Assembly: GCF_028551255.1 (NCBI RefSeq)
Contig: NZ_CP117029.1
Location: 1,488,001-1,552,000, forward strand
Reading direction: 5' to 3'
Origin: Vibrio tubiashii
GTDB taxonomy: Bacteria > Pseudomonadota > Gammaproteobacteria > Enterobacterales > Vibrionaceae
DNA: 64,000 bases
Below, piece by piece: positions 54,568 to 63,600 of the stretch (the first letter of the stretch is position 1; each line of letters begins with the position of its first letter). Position numbers and translations under genes: made by a program. The notes under the pieces are model-generated. The model searched no databases, was not told the origin of the DNA, and saw nothing but the letters and a program-made list of their open reading frames with translations.

Positions 54568-56565
54568 ATGAAATGCCGTTCAAAAATGTCGCTGATCGCT
54601 GCTAGCTTATGGCTAGCAGCTTCTTCAGCCTATGCTCTAGAAGCAAAAATTACCCTTGAGGACTTACCTGTCCTTTCTCCGGAAGCACAACACGCCACAG
54701 CAAGTAAGCGTGTCGAAGAAAAGCTTACCAGCTCTCACTACAAACATATCAAACTCAATGATGACCTATCGCGTAAGATTTTTTGGCGCTATGTCGAATC
54801 ATTGGACTACAACAAGAACGTCTTCACTCAAGCTGACATCGATGCCATCTCTAAGTGGCAAGACTCTATTGATGACCAGTTAAAGTCGGGTGACACTCAA
54901 ATTGCATTTGAACTGTACAACTTATCGATGAAGCGTCGTTATGAGCGATTTGTTCATGCGCTAAAGCTTCTTGATACAGAAATGAAGTTTGATATCGACG
55001 AGAGTATCGAGCTTGATCGTAGCGAAGCGACTTGGCCAAAAGACACGGCAGAGCTTGATGAGTTGTGGAGAAAGCGAGTCAAGTATGACGCTCTAAACCT
55101 GAAACTAACAGGCAAAGAGTGGGACGAAGTCAAAGAGGTTCTTGGTAAACGATACAACAACGCTTTGAAGAGGCTGAGCCAGACGCACAGTGAAGATGTC
55201 TTCCAATTCTATATGAACGCATTTGCTCGTGAAGTGGATCCTCATACTAGCTATCTTTCCCCTCGTAATGCCGAGCAGTTCCAAACAGAGATGAATCTTT
55301 CTCTAGAAGGTATTGGTGCAGTATTGCAAATGACCGATGACTACACTGTCATTCGTTCTTTAGTCGCTGGTGGTCCGGCTTCTAAGAGCAAGCAATTAGG
55401 CGAGGGTGATCGAATCATTGGTGTTGGTCAAGATGGTGAAGAGATTGTTGATGTCATTGGTTGGCGACTCGATGATGTCGTGCAGTTAATCAAAGGACCG
55501 AAAGGAACTAAGGTTAACCTGCAGATCTTGCCTGAAGGCAAAGATGCGAAAGCAACGGTGATTACCTTAGTTCGTGACAAAATTCGTTTGGAAGACCGCG
55601 CTGTTAAATCCGAAGTAATCGAGAAAGACGGCAAGAAGATTGGTGTACTTGAAGTCCCTAGCTTCTATGTCGGCTTAGCAAAAGATACAGACAAGCTGAT
55701 TTCTGAGCTAAAAGAGCAGAATGTTGATGGTATCATCGTCGATCTTCGCAATAACGGCGGCGGTGCTTTGACAGAAGCTTCGGCACTAACCGGACTGTTC
55801 ATCAAGAGCGGCCCAGTGGTTCAAGTACGTGACAGCTATGGCCGAGTCAATGTGAAAGGCGACTTTGATGACCAGATCAGTTATGACGGTCCAATGAGTG
55901 TCCTGATCAACCGTAATAGCGCATCAGCCTCCGAGATTTTTGCGGCAGCGCTCCAAGACTATGGTCGTGCCGTGATTCTTGGTGAAAACTCTTTCGGTAA
56001 AGGCACGGTTCAACAACACCGTACGCTTGGCAAGATTTATGACTTGTTCGATAAAGAGCTTGGTTATGTTCAGTATACGATTCAGAAATTTTACCGAATC
56101 GATGGTGGTAGTACACAAAATAAAGGTGTAGCGCCTGATATTGCGTATCCAACAGCAGTTGACCCTAGCGAAACCGGTGAGAGTGTTGAAGATAACGCTC
56201 TGCCTTGGGATAGTATCGACAAAGCCAAATACAAAGTGTTACAGCGTAACTCTGAGATGGTTAATCAGCTAGCTGCCAAACATGAAGCTCGTATTGCCAA
56301 AGATCTTGAATTTGGTTTTATCGCCGAAGATATTGCTAAGTACAAAGCAGAAAAAGACGACAACACTTTATCACTGAATAAGAAAACTCGTCAGGCAGAG
56401 AGCGATCAAGCAGATGAAAGACGTTTAGCTCGAATCAACGAACGTCAGAAAGCTGAGGGTGAAGAGCCATTTAAGTCTTTAGATGATGTACCTAAAGATT
56501 ATGAAGCGCCTGATGCTTACCTTGATGAATCTGTAGCTATCATGGTTGATATGATTAAATCGTAA
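54568..56565 (+). CDS. prc: Carboxy-terminal (tail-specific) protease Prc
   Basis: 665 residues, periplasmic serine protease that trims FtsI and degrades misfolded or tagged proteins. Signal peptide 1-23 (ends SSAYA). PDZ domain near 240-325 (LEGIGAVLQMTDDYTVIRSL, GDRIIGVGQDGEEI). Protease core: DGIIVDLRNNGGGALTEASA, then NSASASEIFAAALQDYG and NSFGKGTVQQHRTL carrying the Ser/Lys dyad; C-terminal DUF3340-like tail ends YLDESVAIMVDMIKS. Likely cotranscribed with proQ. Confidence 0.95.
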   Translation: MKCRSKMSLIAASLWLAASSAYALEAKITLEDLPVLSPEAQHATASKRVEEKLTSSHYKHIKLNDDLSRKIFWRYVESLDYNKNVFTQADIDAISKWQDSIDDQLKSGDTQIAFELYNLSMKRRYERFVHALKLLDTEMKFDIDESIELDRSEATWPKDTAELDELWRKRVKYDALNLKLTGKEWDEVKEVLGKRYNNALKRLSQTHSEDVFQFYMNAFAREVDPHTSYLSPRNAEQFQTEMNLSLEGIGAVLQMTDDYTVIRSLVAGGPASKSKQLGEGDRIIGVGQDGEEIVDVIGWRLDDVVQLIKGPKGTKVNLQILPEGKDAKATVITLVRDKIRLEDRAVKSEVIEKDGKKIGVLEVPSFYVGLAKDTDKLISELKEQNVDGIIVDLRNNGGGALTEASALTGLFIKSGPVVQVRDSYGRVNVKGDFDDQISYDGPMSVLINRNSASASEIFAAALQDYGRAVILGENSFGKGTVQQHRTLGKIYDLFDKELGYVQYTIQKFYRIDGGSTQNKGVAPDIAYPTAVDPSETGESVEDNALPWDSIDKAKYKVLQRNSEMVNQLAAKHEARIAKDLEFGFIAEDIAKYKAEKDDNTLSLNKKTRQAESDQADERRLARINERQKAEGEEPFKSLDDVPKDYEAPDAYLDESVAIMVDMIKS

Positions 56566-56581
56566 GTTTAATCAATGATTT

Positions 56582-56615
56582 AAAAAGCGAACCTAACTGG
56601 GTTCGCTTTTTTTTT
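56582..56615 (+). terminator. Terminator of proQ-prc
   Basis: 12-bp stem AAAAAGCGAACC / GGTTCGCTTTTT with a 6-base loop and nine Ts, 16 bases after the prc stop. Confidence 0.92.
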
Positions 56616-56627
56616 ACCAATAATTAA

Positions 56628-56643
56628 TGTGATTTAGATCAAT
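56628..56643. promoter_or_regulatory. CRP/FNR-like site ahead of the small secreted-protein gene
   Basis: TGTGA TTTAGA TCAAT. On the reverse strand it reads TTGAT CTAA ATCAC, the same half-sites and spacing as the site at 40093. It lies 60 bases upstream of the ATG at 56703. A CRP reading fits one arm fully. Confidence 0.4.
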
Positions 56644-56702
56644 TTTTTCGCTAAATAAACTCTGTGTGCCTAAGCTTAAAGAAAAAGAGTAAGGAGCACG
56701 CT

Positions 56703-57365
56703 ATGAGATTGATTGTTTTGATATCGCTAATGTTTAGCTTCTCAGTGCTAGGTAATGGGGTACGCGACAACAGTGACTTAACGCAGTTTGACCACCCATT
56801 CTTACTAGGTGATTGGTATTTGGTGAATCCAAACCCAGAGAAATCACAAGAAAACTTTTTGGCGATTAAGCTAACGCTGGACTCAAACTACAGCTTTAAA
56901 ATTGATATTCAAAAACGAGATTATTCGGTCGATCACTGGGAAGGATTTTACACCGCGAATGAAGATACCATTATCTTGGGATTGGATACTTCAGAGCCAC
57001 AAGTTTACCAGTATGCAGCTAACCATAATCTGCTGAATCTTAATGGAGTGACCTTTACTAAGGCGCTATCAAATTCTCTGGCTGGAATGTGGTCGAGTGC
57101 CCATTTTGAAGGCGATGAAGCTTTGTCGAGTGATGTTCATAAACTCGATCTTATCCTTCAACCTGATTTTGTGTTTATGTTCAGAGTGAGTAACGATGAC
57201 GGTGATGAAGCGGTACACAGGGGCGTATATTACACTGAAGGGGAGCATTTAGTTCTTTTATACGAAAACGGCGAACATGAAACCCGTTATACACTCAATA
57301 AAGATACCCTTACGTTAGAAATGGAAGAAGGCTCTTTATACGCAGTACTCAATCGAATACGTTAG
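56703..57365 (+). CDS. Secreted protein with two lipocalin-like halves, function unknown
   Basis: 220 residues; no family recognised. Signal peptide 1-17 (MRLIVLISLMFSFSVLG). The mature part seems to be an internal duplication of a beta-rich unit: first LLGDWYLVNP with LAIKLTLDSNYSFKIDIQ and GFYTANEDTIILGL, second LAGMWSSAHF with LDLILQPDFVFMFRV, GVYYTEGEHLVLLYENG and LNKDTLTLEM. The G-x-W opening and following strands recall lipocalin-like domains. Start ATG 56703 has AAGGAG upstream; an in-frame ATG at 56664 precedes that site. Own terminator. Confidence 0.75.
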   Translation: MRLIVLISLMFSFSVLGNGVRDNSDLTQFDHPFLLGDWYLVNPNPEKSQENFLAIKLTLDSNYSFKIDIQKRDYSVDHWEGFYTANEDTIILGLDTSEPQVYQYAANHNLLNLNGVTFTKALSNSLAGMWSSAHFEGDEALSSDVHKLDLILQPDFVFMFRVSNDDGDEAVHRGVYYTEGEHLVLLYENGEHETRYTLNKDTLTLEMEEGSLYAVLNRIR

Positions 57366-57430
57366 AGAGATAAGTGTGAGGTTTGATGACTATCTAGACA
57401 AATAGTTTGAGTTCGACGTCAACAATAGAC

Positions 57431-57468
57431 AAAAAACGAGGTATTTCTTAGCAGAGCCTCGTTTTTTT
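57431..57468 (+). terminator. Terminator of the secreted-protein gene
   Basis: AAAAAACGAGG / CCTCGTTTTTT with a 15-base loop, ending in seven Ts; 65 bases after the stop. Confidence 0.8.
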
Positions 57469-57527
57469 GTATCTAGAGTTGTAAGCTAACACGCAATTCG
57501 TCAGCGTTGATTTTACAACGCTCTAGC

Positions 57528-57552
57528 CATACTAACGTATATACGTAGTATG
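57528..57552. promoter_or_regulatory. Inverted repeat in the pepN leader
   Basis: CATACTAACGTAT next to ATACGTAGTATG: arms match except for one unpaired base, with ACGTATATACGT as a perfect core. It ends 34 bases ahead of the pepN ATG. Operator or mRNA hairpin; regulator unknown. Confidence 0.4.
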
Positions 57553-57586
57553 CTCTTCAAATGAATTTAGTCAGAAGGATTTAGAC

Positions 57587-60193
57587 ATGGCTCAGACTCC
57601 TCAAGCCAAATACCGCAAAGACTATCAGTCTCCATCTCATACTATTACTGATATCGATCTTACGTTTGACCTATTCGATAATGAAACCACTGTGACGGCA
57701 GTGTCGCAGGTTAAGCAGTTAAAAGATGCGACAACGATTCGTCTAGAAGGTGAAGACCTTAAACTGAAAAGCATTCACGTCAATGGTGAAGCTTGGACTG
57801 CCTATGAAGAATTAGAAGGTGCTTTAGAAGTTCATCAGTTACCAGAGCAAACTGAACTTAAGATTGTGACTTTGATTGACCCGGAAGCAAATACGGCGCT
57901 AGAAGGTCTTTATAAGTCAGGCGGCGCGTTCTGTACCCAGTGTGAAGCGGAAGGTTTCCGACGCATTACTTACTACATGGATCGCCCCGATGTTCTTGCG
58001 AAATACACCACGAAAGTGATTGCCGATAAAGCGGAGTATCCATTCCTGCTGAGTAACGGTAACCGTGTTGCCGAAGGTGAACTTGAAGGCGGACGTCATT
58101 GGGTTCAGTGGCAAGATCCGCATCCAAAACCTGCGTACTTGTTTGCTTTAGTAGCAGGTGATTTTGATGTACTGCGTGATAAGTACATCACTAAGTCTGG
58201 TCGTAACGTTGAATTAGAAATCTTCGTTGATAAAGGCAACTTAGATCGAGCGCCACATGCGATGACATCATTGATCAATTCAATGAAGTGGGATGAAGAG
58301 CGCTTTGGTCTAGAGTATGACCTTGATATTTACATGATTGTTGCAGTCGACTTCTTCAATATGGGCGCGATGGAGAACAAAGGTCTAAACATCTTTAACT
58401 CTAAGTTTGTCCTCGCGAATGAAAAAACGGCGACAGACACCGATTACCTCGGTATTGAAGCGGTAATTGGTCATGAATATTTCCACAACTGGACAGGTAA
58501 CCGAGTCACTTGTCGCGATTGGTTTCAGTTAAGCCTGAAAGAAGGTCTGACCGTATTCCGTGATCAAGAGTTTTCTTCGGATCTTGGTTCTCGCGCAGTA
58601 AATCGTATCAACAATGTTCGTATTATTCGTGGTCCACAGTTTGCGGAAGATGCGAGCCCAATGTCTCACCCGATTCGTCCTGAGCAAGTTATTGAAATGA
58701 ATAACTTCTACACATTAACTGTGTATGAAAAAGGCAGTGAAGTGATTCGAATGATGCATACCTTGCTTGGCGAAGAGGGCTTCCAAAAAGGCATGAAGCT
58801 TTACTTTGAGCGTCACGACGGAACTGCAGCGACGTGTGAAGATTTTGTCTCAGCGATGGAAGACGCATCGGGCGTAGATCTGAAGCAGTTCCGCTTGTGG
58901 TACAGCCAGTCTGGTACACCGACTGTAAAAGTCAGCAGTGAATATGATCAAGTAGCGAAAACCTACGCACTCACTGTAGAGCAGACTACTGAACCAACCC
59001 AAGACCAAGCCGACAAACAAGCACTTCATATTCCGTTTGACGTTGAGCTCTATGCACAAAATGGTGATGTGATTGAGTTACGCAGTAACGGTGAGCTGGT
59101 CAACAATGTGCTTAATGTCACTGAACTTAAGCAGACGTTTATCTTCGAACAAGTGAACGAGCGTCCAGTTCCTTCACTGCTGCGTGAGTTCTCTGCTCCG
59201 GTGAAATTAGAGTACGACTACAGCGATGAAGAGTTGATCTTCCTAATGGTGAAAGCACGCAACGAATTTGCTCGTTGGGATGCAGGTCAAATGCTGTTAG
59301 CGAAATACATCCGTAGTAACGTAGAAAAAGTTCAGACCGGTAATGAAATAGAGTTGGCTGCTGAAGTGATTGACGCATTCCGCGGTGTGTTACTGTCAAG
59401 CGAGTTAGAGCCGGCATTTATTGCTGAAATGATGTCTTTGCCAAGTCACAACGAAGTGAGTGGTTGGTATAAACAAGTTGATGTTGATGCGGTAGCGAAA
59501 GTACTCAAGGCAATCAAAGTCACCTTGGCGACGGAACTTGAAGATGAGTTGAGCGCTATCTACCATAGCCTCAAGCAGCAAGATTACACTATTGAACATG
59601 CGGCTATCGGTAAACGTTCTCTGCGTAATACGGCATTAGGCTATCTTGCTTACACTGAGCAAGGCAATACCTTGGCTAAAGCTCAGTATGCTGATGCGAA
59701 CAACATGACTGATACCATTGCGGCAATGAGCGCCGCAAACAGTGCTCAGCTAGAATGTCGTGAGGCATTGATGTCTGATTACAGTGACAAGTGGAAGCAT
59801 GACGGACTTGTGATGGACAAGTGGTTTGCTCTGCAAGGGACAAACCCTGCTGAAAATGTACTAGAAGTGATCAAGCAAACCATGAACCATGAAGCGTTTA
59901 GCTTGAAAAACCCGAACCGAACTCGTAGCTTAGTGGGCTCGTTCCTCAATATGAACCCAGTACGTTTCCACGCAAAATCTGGTGAAGGTTACAAGTTTGC
60001 CGGCGAGATCTTACGCGAATTAAATAGCAGTAACCCACAGGTGGCGTCTCGCTTAATTGACCCGTTGTTGAAATTCCGTAAATATGATGACGAGCGTCAG
60101 GCTCTTATCAAAGCGGAACTTGAAACATTGAAAGCGATGGACAACCTAGCGAAAGATTTGTTTGAGAAAGTGACGAAAGCGTTGGAGTCTTAA
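57587..60193 (+). CDS. pepN: Aminopeptidase N
   Basis: 868 residues, cytosolic M1-family zinc metalloprotease removing N-terminal amino acids from peptides. GAMEN exopeptidase motif (FFNMGAMENKGLNIF), zinc motif HEYFH with His296, Glu297, His300 and the distal Glu319 in SLKEGLTVFRD, numbering within one of E. coli PepN. C-terminal helical domain contains NRTRSLVGSFLNMNPVRFH. Start ATG 57587 follows AAGGA. Confidence 0.96.
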   Translation: MAQTPQAKYRKDYQSPSHTITDIDLTFDLFDNETTVTAVSQVKQLKDATTIRLEGEDLKLKSIHVNGEAWTAYEELEGALEVHQLPEQTELKIVTLIDPEANTALEGLYKSGGAFCTQCEAEGFRRITYYMDRPDVLAKYTTKVIADKAEYPFLLSNGNRVAEGELEGGRHWVQWQDPHPKPAYLFALVAGDFDVLRDKYITKSGRNVELEIFVDKGNLDRAPHAMTSLINSMKWDEERFGLEYDLDIYMIVAVDFFNMGAMENKGLNIFNSKFVLANEKTATDTDYLGIEAVIGHEYFHNWTGNRVTCRDWFQLSLKEGLTVFRDQEFSSDLGSRAVNRINNVRIIRGPQFAEDASPMSHPIRPEQVIEMNNFYTLTVYEKGSEVIRMMHTLLGEEGFQKGMKLYFERHDGTAATCEDFVSAMEDASGVDLKQFRLWYSQSGTPTVKVSSEYDQVAKTYALTVEQTTEPTQDQADKQALHIPFDVELYAQNGDVIELRSNGELVNNVLNVTELKQTFIFEQVNERPVPSLLREFSAPVKLEYDYSDEELIFLMVKARNEFARWDAGQMLLAKYIRSNVEKVQTGNEIELAAEVIDAFRGVLLSSELEPAFIAEMMSLPSHNEVSGWYKQVDVDAVAKVLKAIKVTLATELEDELSAIYHSLKQQDYTIEHAAIGKRSLRNTALGYLAYTEQGNTLAKAQYADANNMTDTIAAMSAANSAQLECREALMSDYSDKWKHDGLVMDKWFALQGTNPAENVLEVIKQTMNHEAFSLKNPNRTRSLVGSFLNMNPVRFHAKSGEGYKFAGEILRELNSSNPQVASRLIDPLLKFRKYDDERQALIKAELETLKAMDNLAKDLFEKVTKALES

Positions 60194-60205
60194 TCAATCT
60201 GTCTA

Positions 60206-60240
60206 AAACAGTAGCACTTTCAAGTGCTACTGTTTATTTA
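60206..60240 (+). terminator. Terminator of pepN
   Basis: 13-bp stem around AAACAGTAGCACT / AGTGCTACTGTTT with loop TTCA, then TTTATTTA; 12 bases after the pepN stop. Confidence 0.75.
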
Positions 60241-60289
60241 TACAGGCATCTTGTTTTATCAGAAAAATCGTTACTTTTTTGACCAAACC

Positions 60290-60508
60290 ATGAATCAATA
60301 TCACTTTACCCTTAACATCTCTTATCAAACTTTTTTAGCTCACTACAATGGGGCGGCAAGCAACGTTTTAGTGGTTACAGACAAAGGCTTACGCCTGCAA
60401 TTGCCTGCATCGCGTTTCAGACCATTTCTTAGTCAAATAGGGCTAAAAGGGCGTTTCAGATTAACAACTGACCAAAATAATAAGTTTCTAAAGTTAGAAC
60501 TGCTGTGA
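60290..60508 (+). CDS. DUF2835 family protein
   Basis: 72 residues, no signal peptide. The pattern YHFTLNISYQTFLAHYNGAA, VLVVTDKGLRLQLPASRFRP and GIKGRF-like GLKGRFRLTTDQNNKF matches the small DUF2835 family; function unknown. ATG 60290 gives the family start MNQYHF; an in-frame ATG at 60224 lies in the pepN terminator and is rejected. Sits between pepN and gdhB, as in other vibrios. Confidence 0.82.
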   Translation: MNQYHFTLNISYQTFLAHYNGAASNVLVVTDKGLRLQLPASRFRPFLSQIGLKGRFRLTTDQNNKFLKLELL

Positions 60509-60635
60509 GCAACTGATTTTATAGAAGTTTAAATAGAACCTTAGTCACATTCTCAAACATTTCACCTCTTACCACTCTCAAAAGAATTAACTATTTATCA
60601 ATAAAGCTTTTACAATAAAGCGGCATTACCCGTGT

Positions 60636-60650
60636 TAAGCACTATGCTTA
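60636..60650. promoter_or_regulatory. Inverted repeat upstream of gdhB
   Basis: TAAGCA CTA TGCTTA, perfect 6-bp arms, ending 45 bases before the gdhB ATG. Candidate operator; regulator unknown. Confidence 0.3.
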
Positions 60651-60695
60651 CAACAACCCCCAAAAAACATACAATTCTAATTGTGGAGTGTGATT

Positions 60696-63600
60696 ATGAC
60701 CGCGCGTGAAACATTGATGCCGGTTCTGCTTGAAAAAGTGTATAAGCTTATTCAAGACAAACTCGAGCTTGCTCATCAACCCCTAGTCACCCAACTAGCT
60801 CAACATTTATTTAGCAACATTTCTCAAGACGATTTAGTCGAACGTAACGAATCCGATCTTTACGGTGCCGTTGTGTCGCTATGGCATCATATTAATGAGA
60901 AAAAAGCTGACGAAATTTCTGTTCGAGTATTTAATCCAACCGTGAGCCGCCAAGGCTGGCAATCTACCCACACAATCGTAGAGATTGTTGTGCCAGATGG
61001 TCCATTCTTAGTTGACTCAACAAAAATGGCATTGAGCCGTTTGGATCTTTCATCACACTTGATGCTGCATGGGCCAACACAGATTGCCCGTTCCGCAAAA
61101 GGCGAGATCACAGCGATTAACCAAGGAGATGGTGCACTTCAGTCTCTATTCCATATTGAGGTTGACCGCTTAAGCTCTAAAGAAGAAATGGCTTCACTGA
61201 AAGCCGAACTATTAAGCATTCTGAATGACACCGGATTAGTTGTTCAAGACTGGTTACTGATGGTTGAAAAACTTGAAGAAGTAACTGCTCAGGTAGAATC
61301 GCAACAAGGAGAGGTTGAGATCCAGCGTGATCGTTACGACGAGTCGATCCAATTCCTTCGTTGGTTGGGGAATCACAACTTCACGTTTATGGGGTATAAA
61401 GAGTATGATCTTGTTTCAGTGGATGGCGATACCGAGCTTCGCCCAACCGCTGATAAAGGTTTAGGTCTATTTGCGAATCGCGAGCGCGTGCGCACTGTTA
61501 AGCTATCTGACTTCCCTGACTCTGCACGCTTAGAAGCGAAAAAGCCATTCCTTCTGATTGTGACCAAAGGCAATCGTCCATCTCGTATTCACCGTCCAGC
61601 TTACACTGACTATATCGGCATTAAGAAGTTTGATAAGAACGGTAAAGTTGTTGGTGAGCACCGCTTCACAGGTCTTTATACTTCTGCAGTTTACAACCAG
61701 AGTGTTGAAGGGATCCCACTGATTCGCGAGAAAGTGGAACGTATTCTTGAAGCAAGCGGTTACCGAGAAGGTTCATACTCTTACAAAGCACTTCACAATA
61801 TTCTAGAAAACTACCCGCGCGATGAGCTTCTTCAAGCGAAAGAAGAGGAACTACTCGAAGTCGGTATGGGTGTTGTACAGATGCAAGATCGAGATCTACT
61901 GCGTCTGTTCGTTCGCAAAGACCCGTTTGGTCGTTTCTTTAGCTGCATGGTTTATGTGACTAAAGATCGTTACAACACAGAGCTGCGTCGACAAACACAA
62001 CGAATTCTTCAGCAGTATTTCGGTTGTAAGCAAGAAGTGGAATTTACCACTTACTTCTCTGAGAGCCCACTAGCTCGAACTCACTATATTGTTCGTGTTG
62101 ATAACAACAACATGGACGTAGACGTTAAAACGATTGAGCAAAACTTAATGGAAGCATCTTCAACTTGGGATGATCGTTTATCAGAAGCGATCGTGGCGAA
62201 CTTTGGTGAAAGTAAAGGCCTGCCGCTTTCTAAAGAATACATGCGTGCATTCCCACGTTCGTACAAAGAAGATGTAATGCCAGGTTCTGCAGTGGCAGAT
62301 ATTGAGCGCTTAGAAAAACTCAGCGATGACAACAAACTGGGTATGCTTTTCTACCGCCCACAAGAGTTGGGTGCAGATTCAAAATCAGTCAGACTGAAGC
62401 TTTACCACCGTGATGAGCCAATCCATCTATCCGATGTTATGCCTATGCTTGAGAACCTTGGCTTACGCGTGATTGGTGAATCGCCATACGAAGTACGCAA
62501 AGTGAACGGTCAGGTATACTGGATCCTAGATTTCTCAATGCTTCATAAGAGTGAGAAAACCGTCGATCTTCGTGAAGCGCGTGATCGTTTCCAACAGGCA
62601 TTTGCTGCAATTTGGGCTGGCGAACTTGAAAGCGATGGCTTTAACCGTTTGGTGCTAGGTGCATCATTAACTGGTCGTGAGATTTCGATTCTTCGTGCTT
62701 ATGCTCGCTACATGCGTCAAGTCGGCTTCCCATTCAGTCAACAATATATCGAAGACACGCTGAACCATTACCCAGATCTAGCCAAGGGGCTGGTGGAGCT
62801 GTTTGGTAAGCGTTTCGAACCTAAATTCAAAGGCAGCCAAAAAGGTCAAAACGATCTTATCGCTAAGATTACTGAGCAGTTGGATCATGTTGAAAGCTTG
62901 GATGATGATCGTATTCTGCGTCGTTACATGGAGATGATCACTGCTACTCTTCGTACTAACTACTATCAGTTAAATGAAGACAAGCAGCCTAAGCCTTGGC
63001 TATCACTTAAGATGAAACCAAGTGATATTCCAGAAATTCCTCAGCCAGTACCCGCGTTTGAGATCTTTGTTTACGCACCAGATATTGAAGGTGTTCACTT
63101 GCGTGGCGGTAAAGTAGCGCGTGGCGGTCTACGCTGGTCAGATCGACAAGAAGACTTCCGTACCGAAATTCTTGGCCTAGTGAAAGCACAGCAAGTTAAG
63201 AACACGGTGATTGTTCCTGTGGGTGCTAAAGGTGGTTTCGTCTGTAAACGACAGCCTATGCTAAGTGGCCGCGATGAAATCTTCGCTGAAGGTCAACGCT
63301 GTTACAAACGCTTTATCCGCGCCCTACTGGATGTGTCAGACAACATCATCGAAGGTGAAGTGGCTCATCCTAAGAGTGTGGTTCGCCATGATGAAGATGA
63401 TCCGTATTTGGTTGTTGCGGCTGATAAAGGTACAGCAACATTCTCTGATCTTGCTAACTCTGTATCAGAGGAATACAACTTCTGGCTAGGAGATGCATTT
63501 GCTTCAGGTGGTTCGAACGGTTATGACCACAAAGCAATGGGTATCACTGCGAAAGGCGGTTGGGAATCGGTTAAGCGTCATTTCCGTGAAATGGGAATTA

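Noticed and set aside
60224..60289. N-terminal extension of the DUF2835 protein
   Set aside because: The upstream ATG lies inside the pepN terminator stem and the extra residues lack family likeness.
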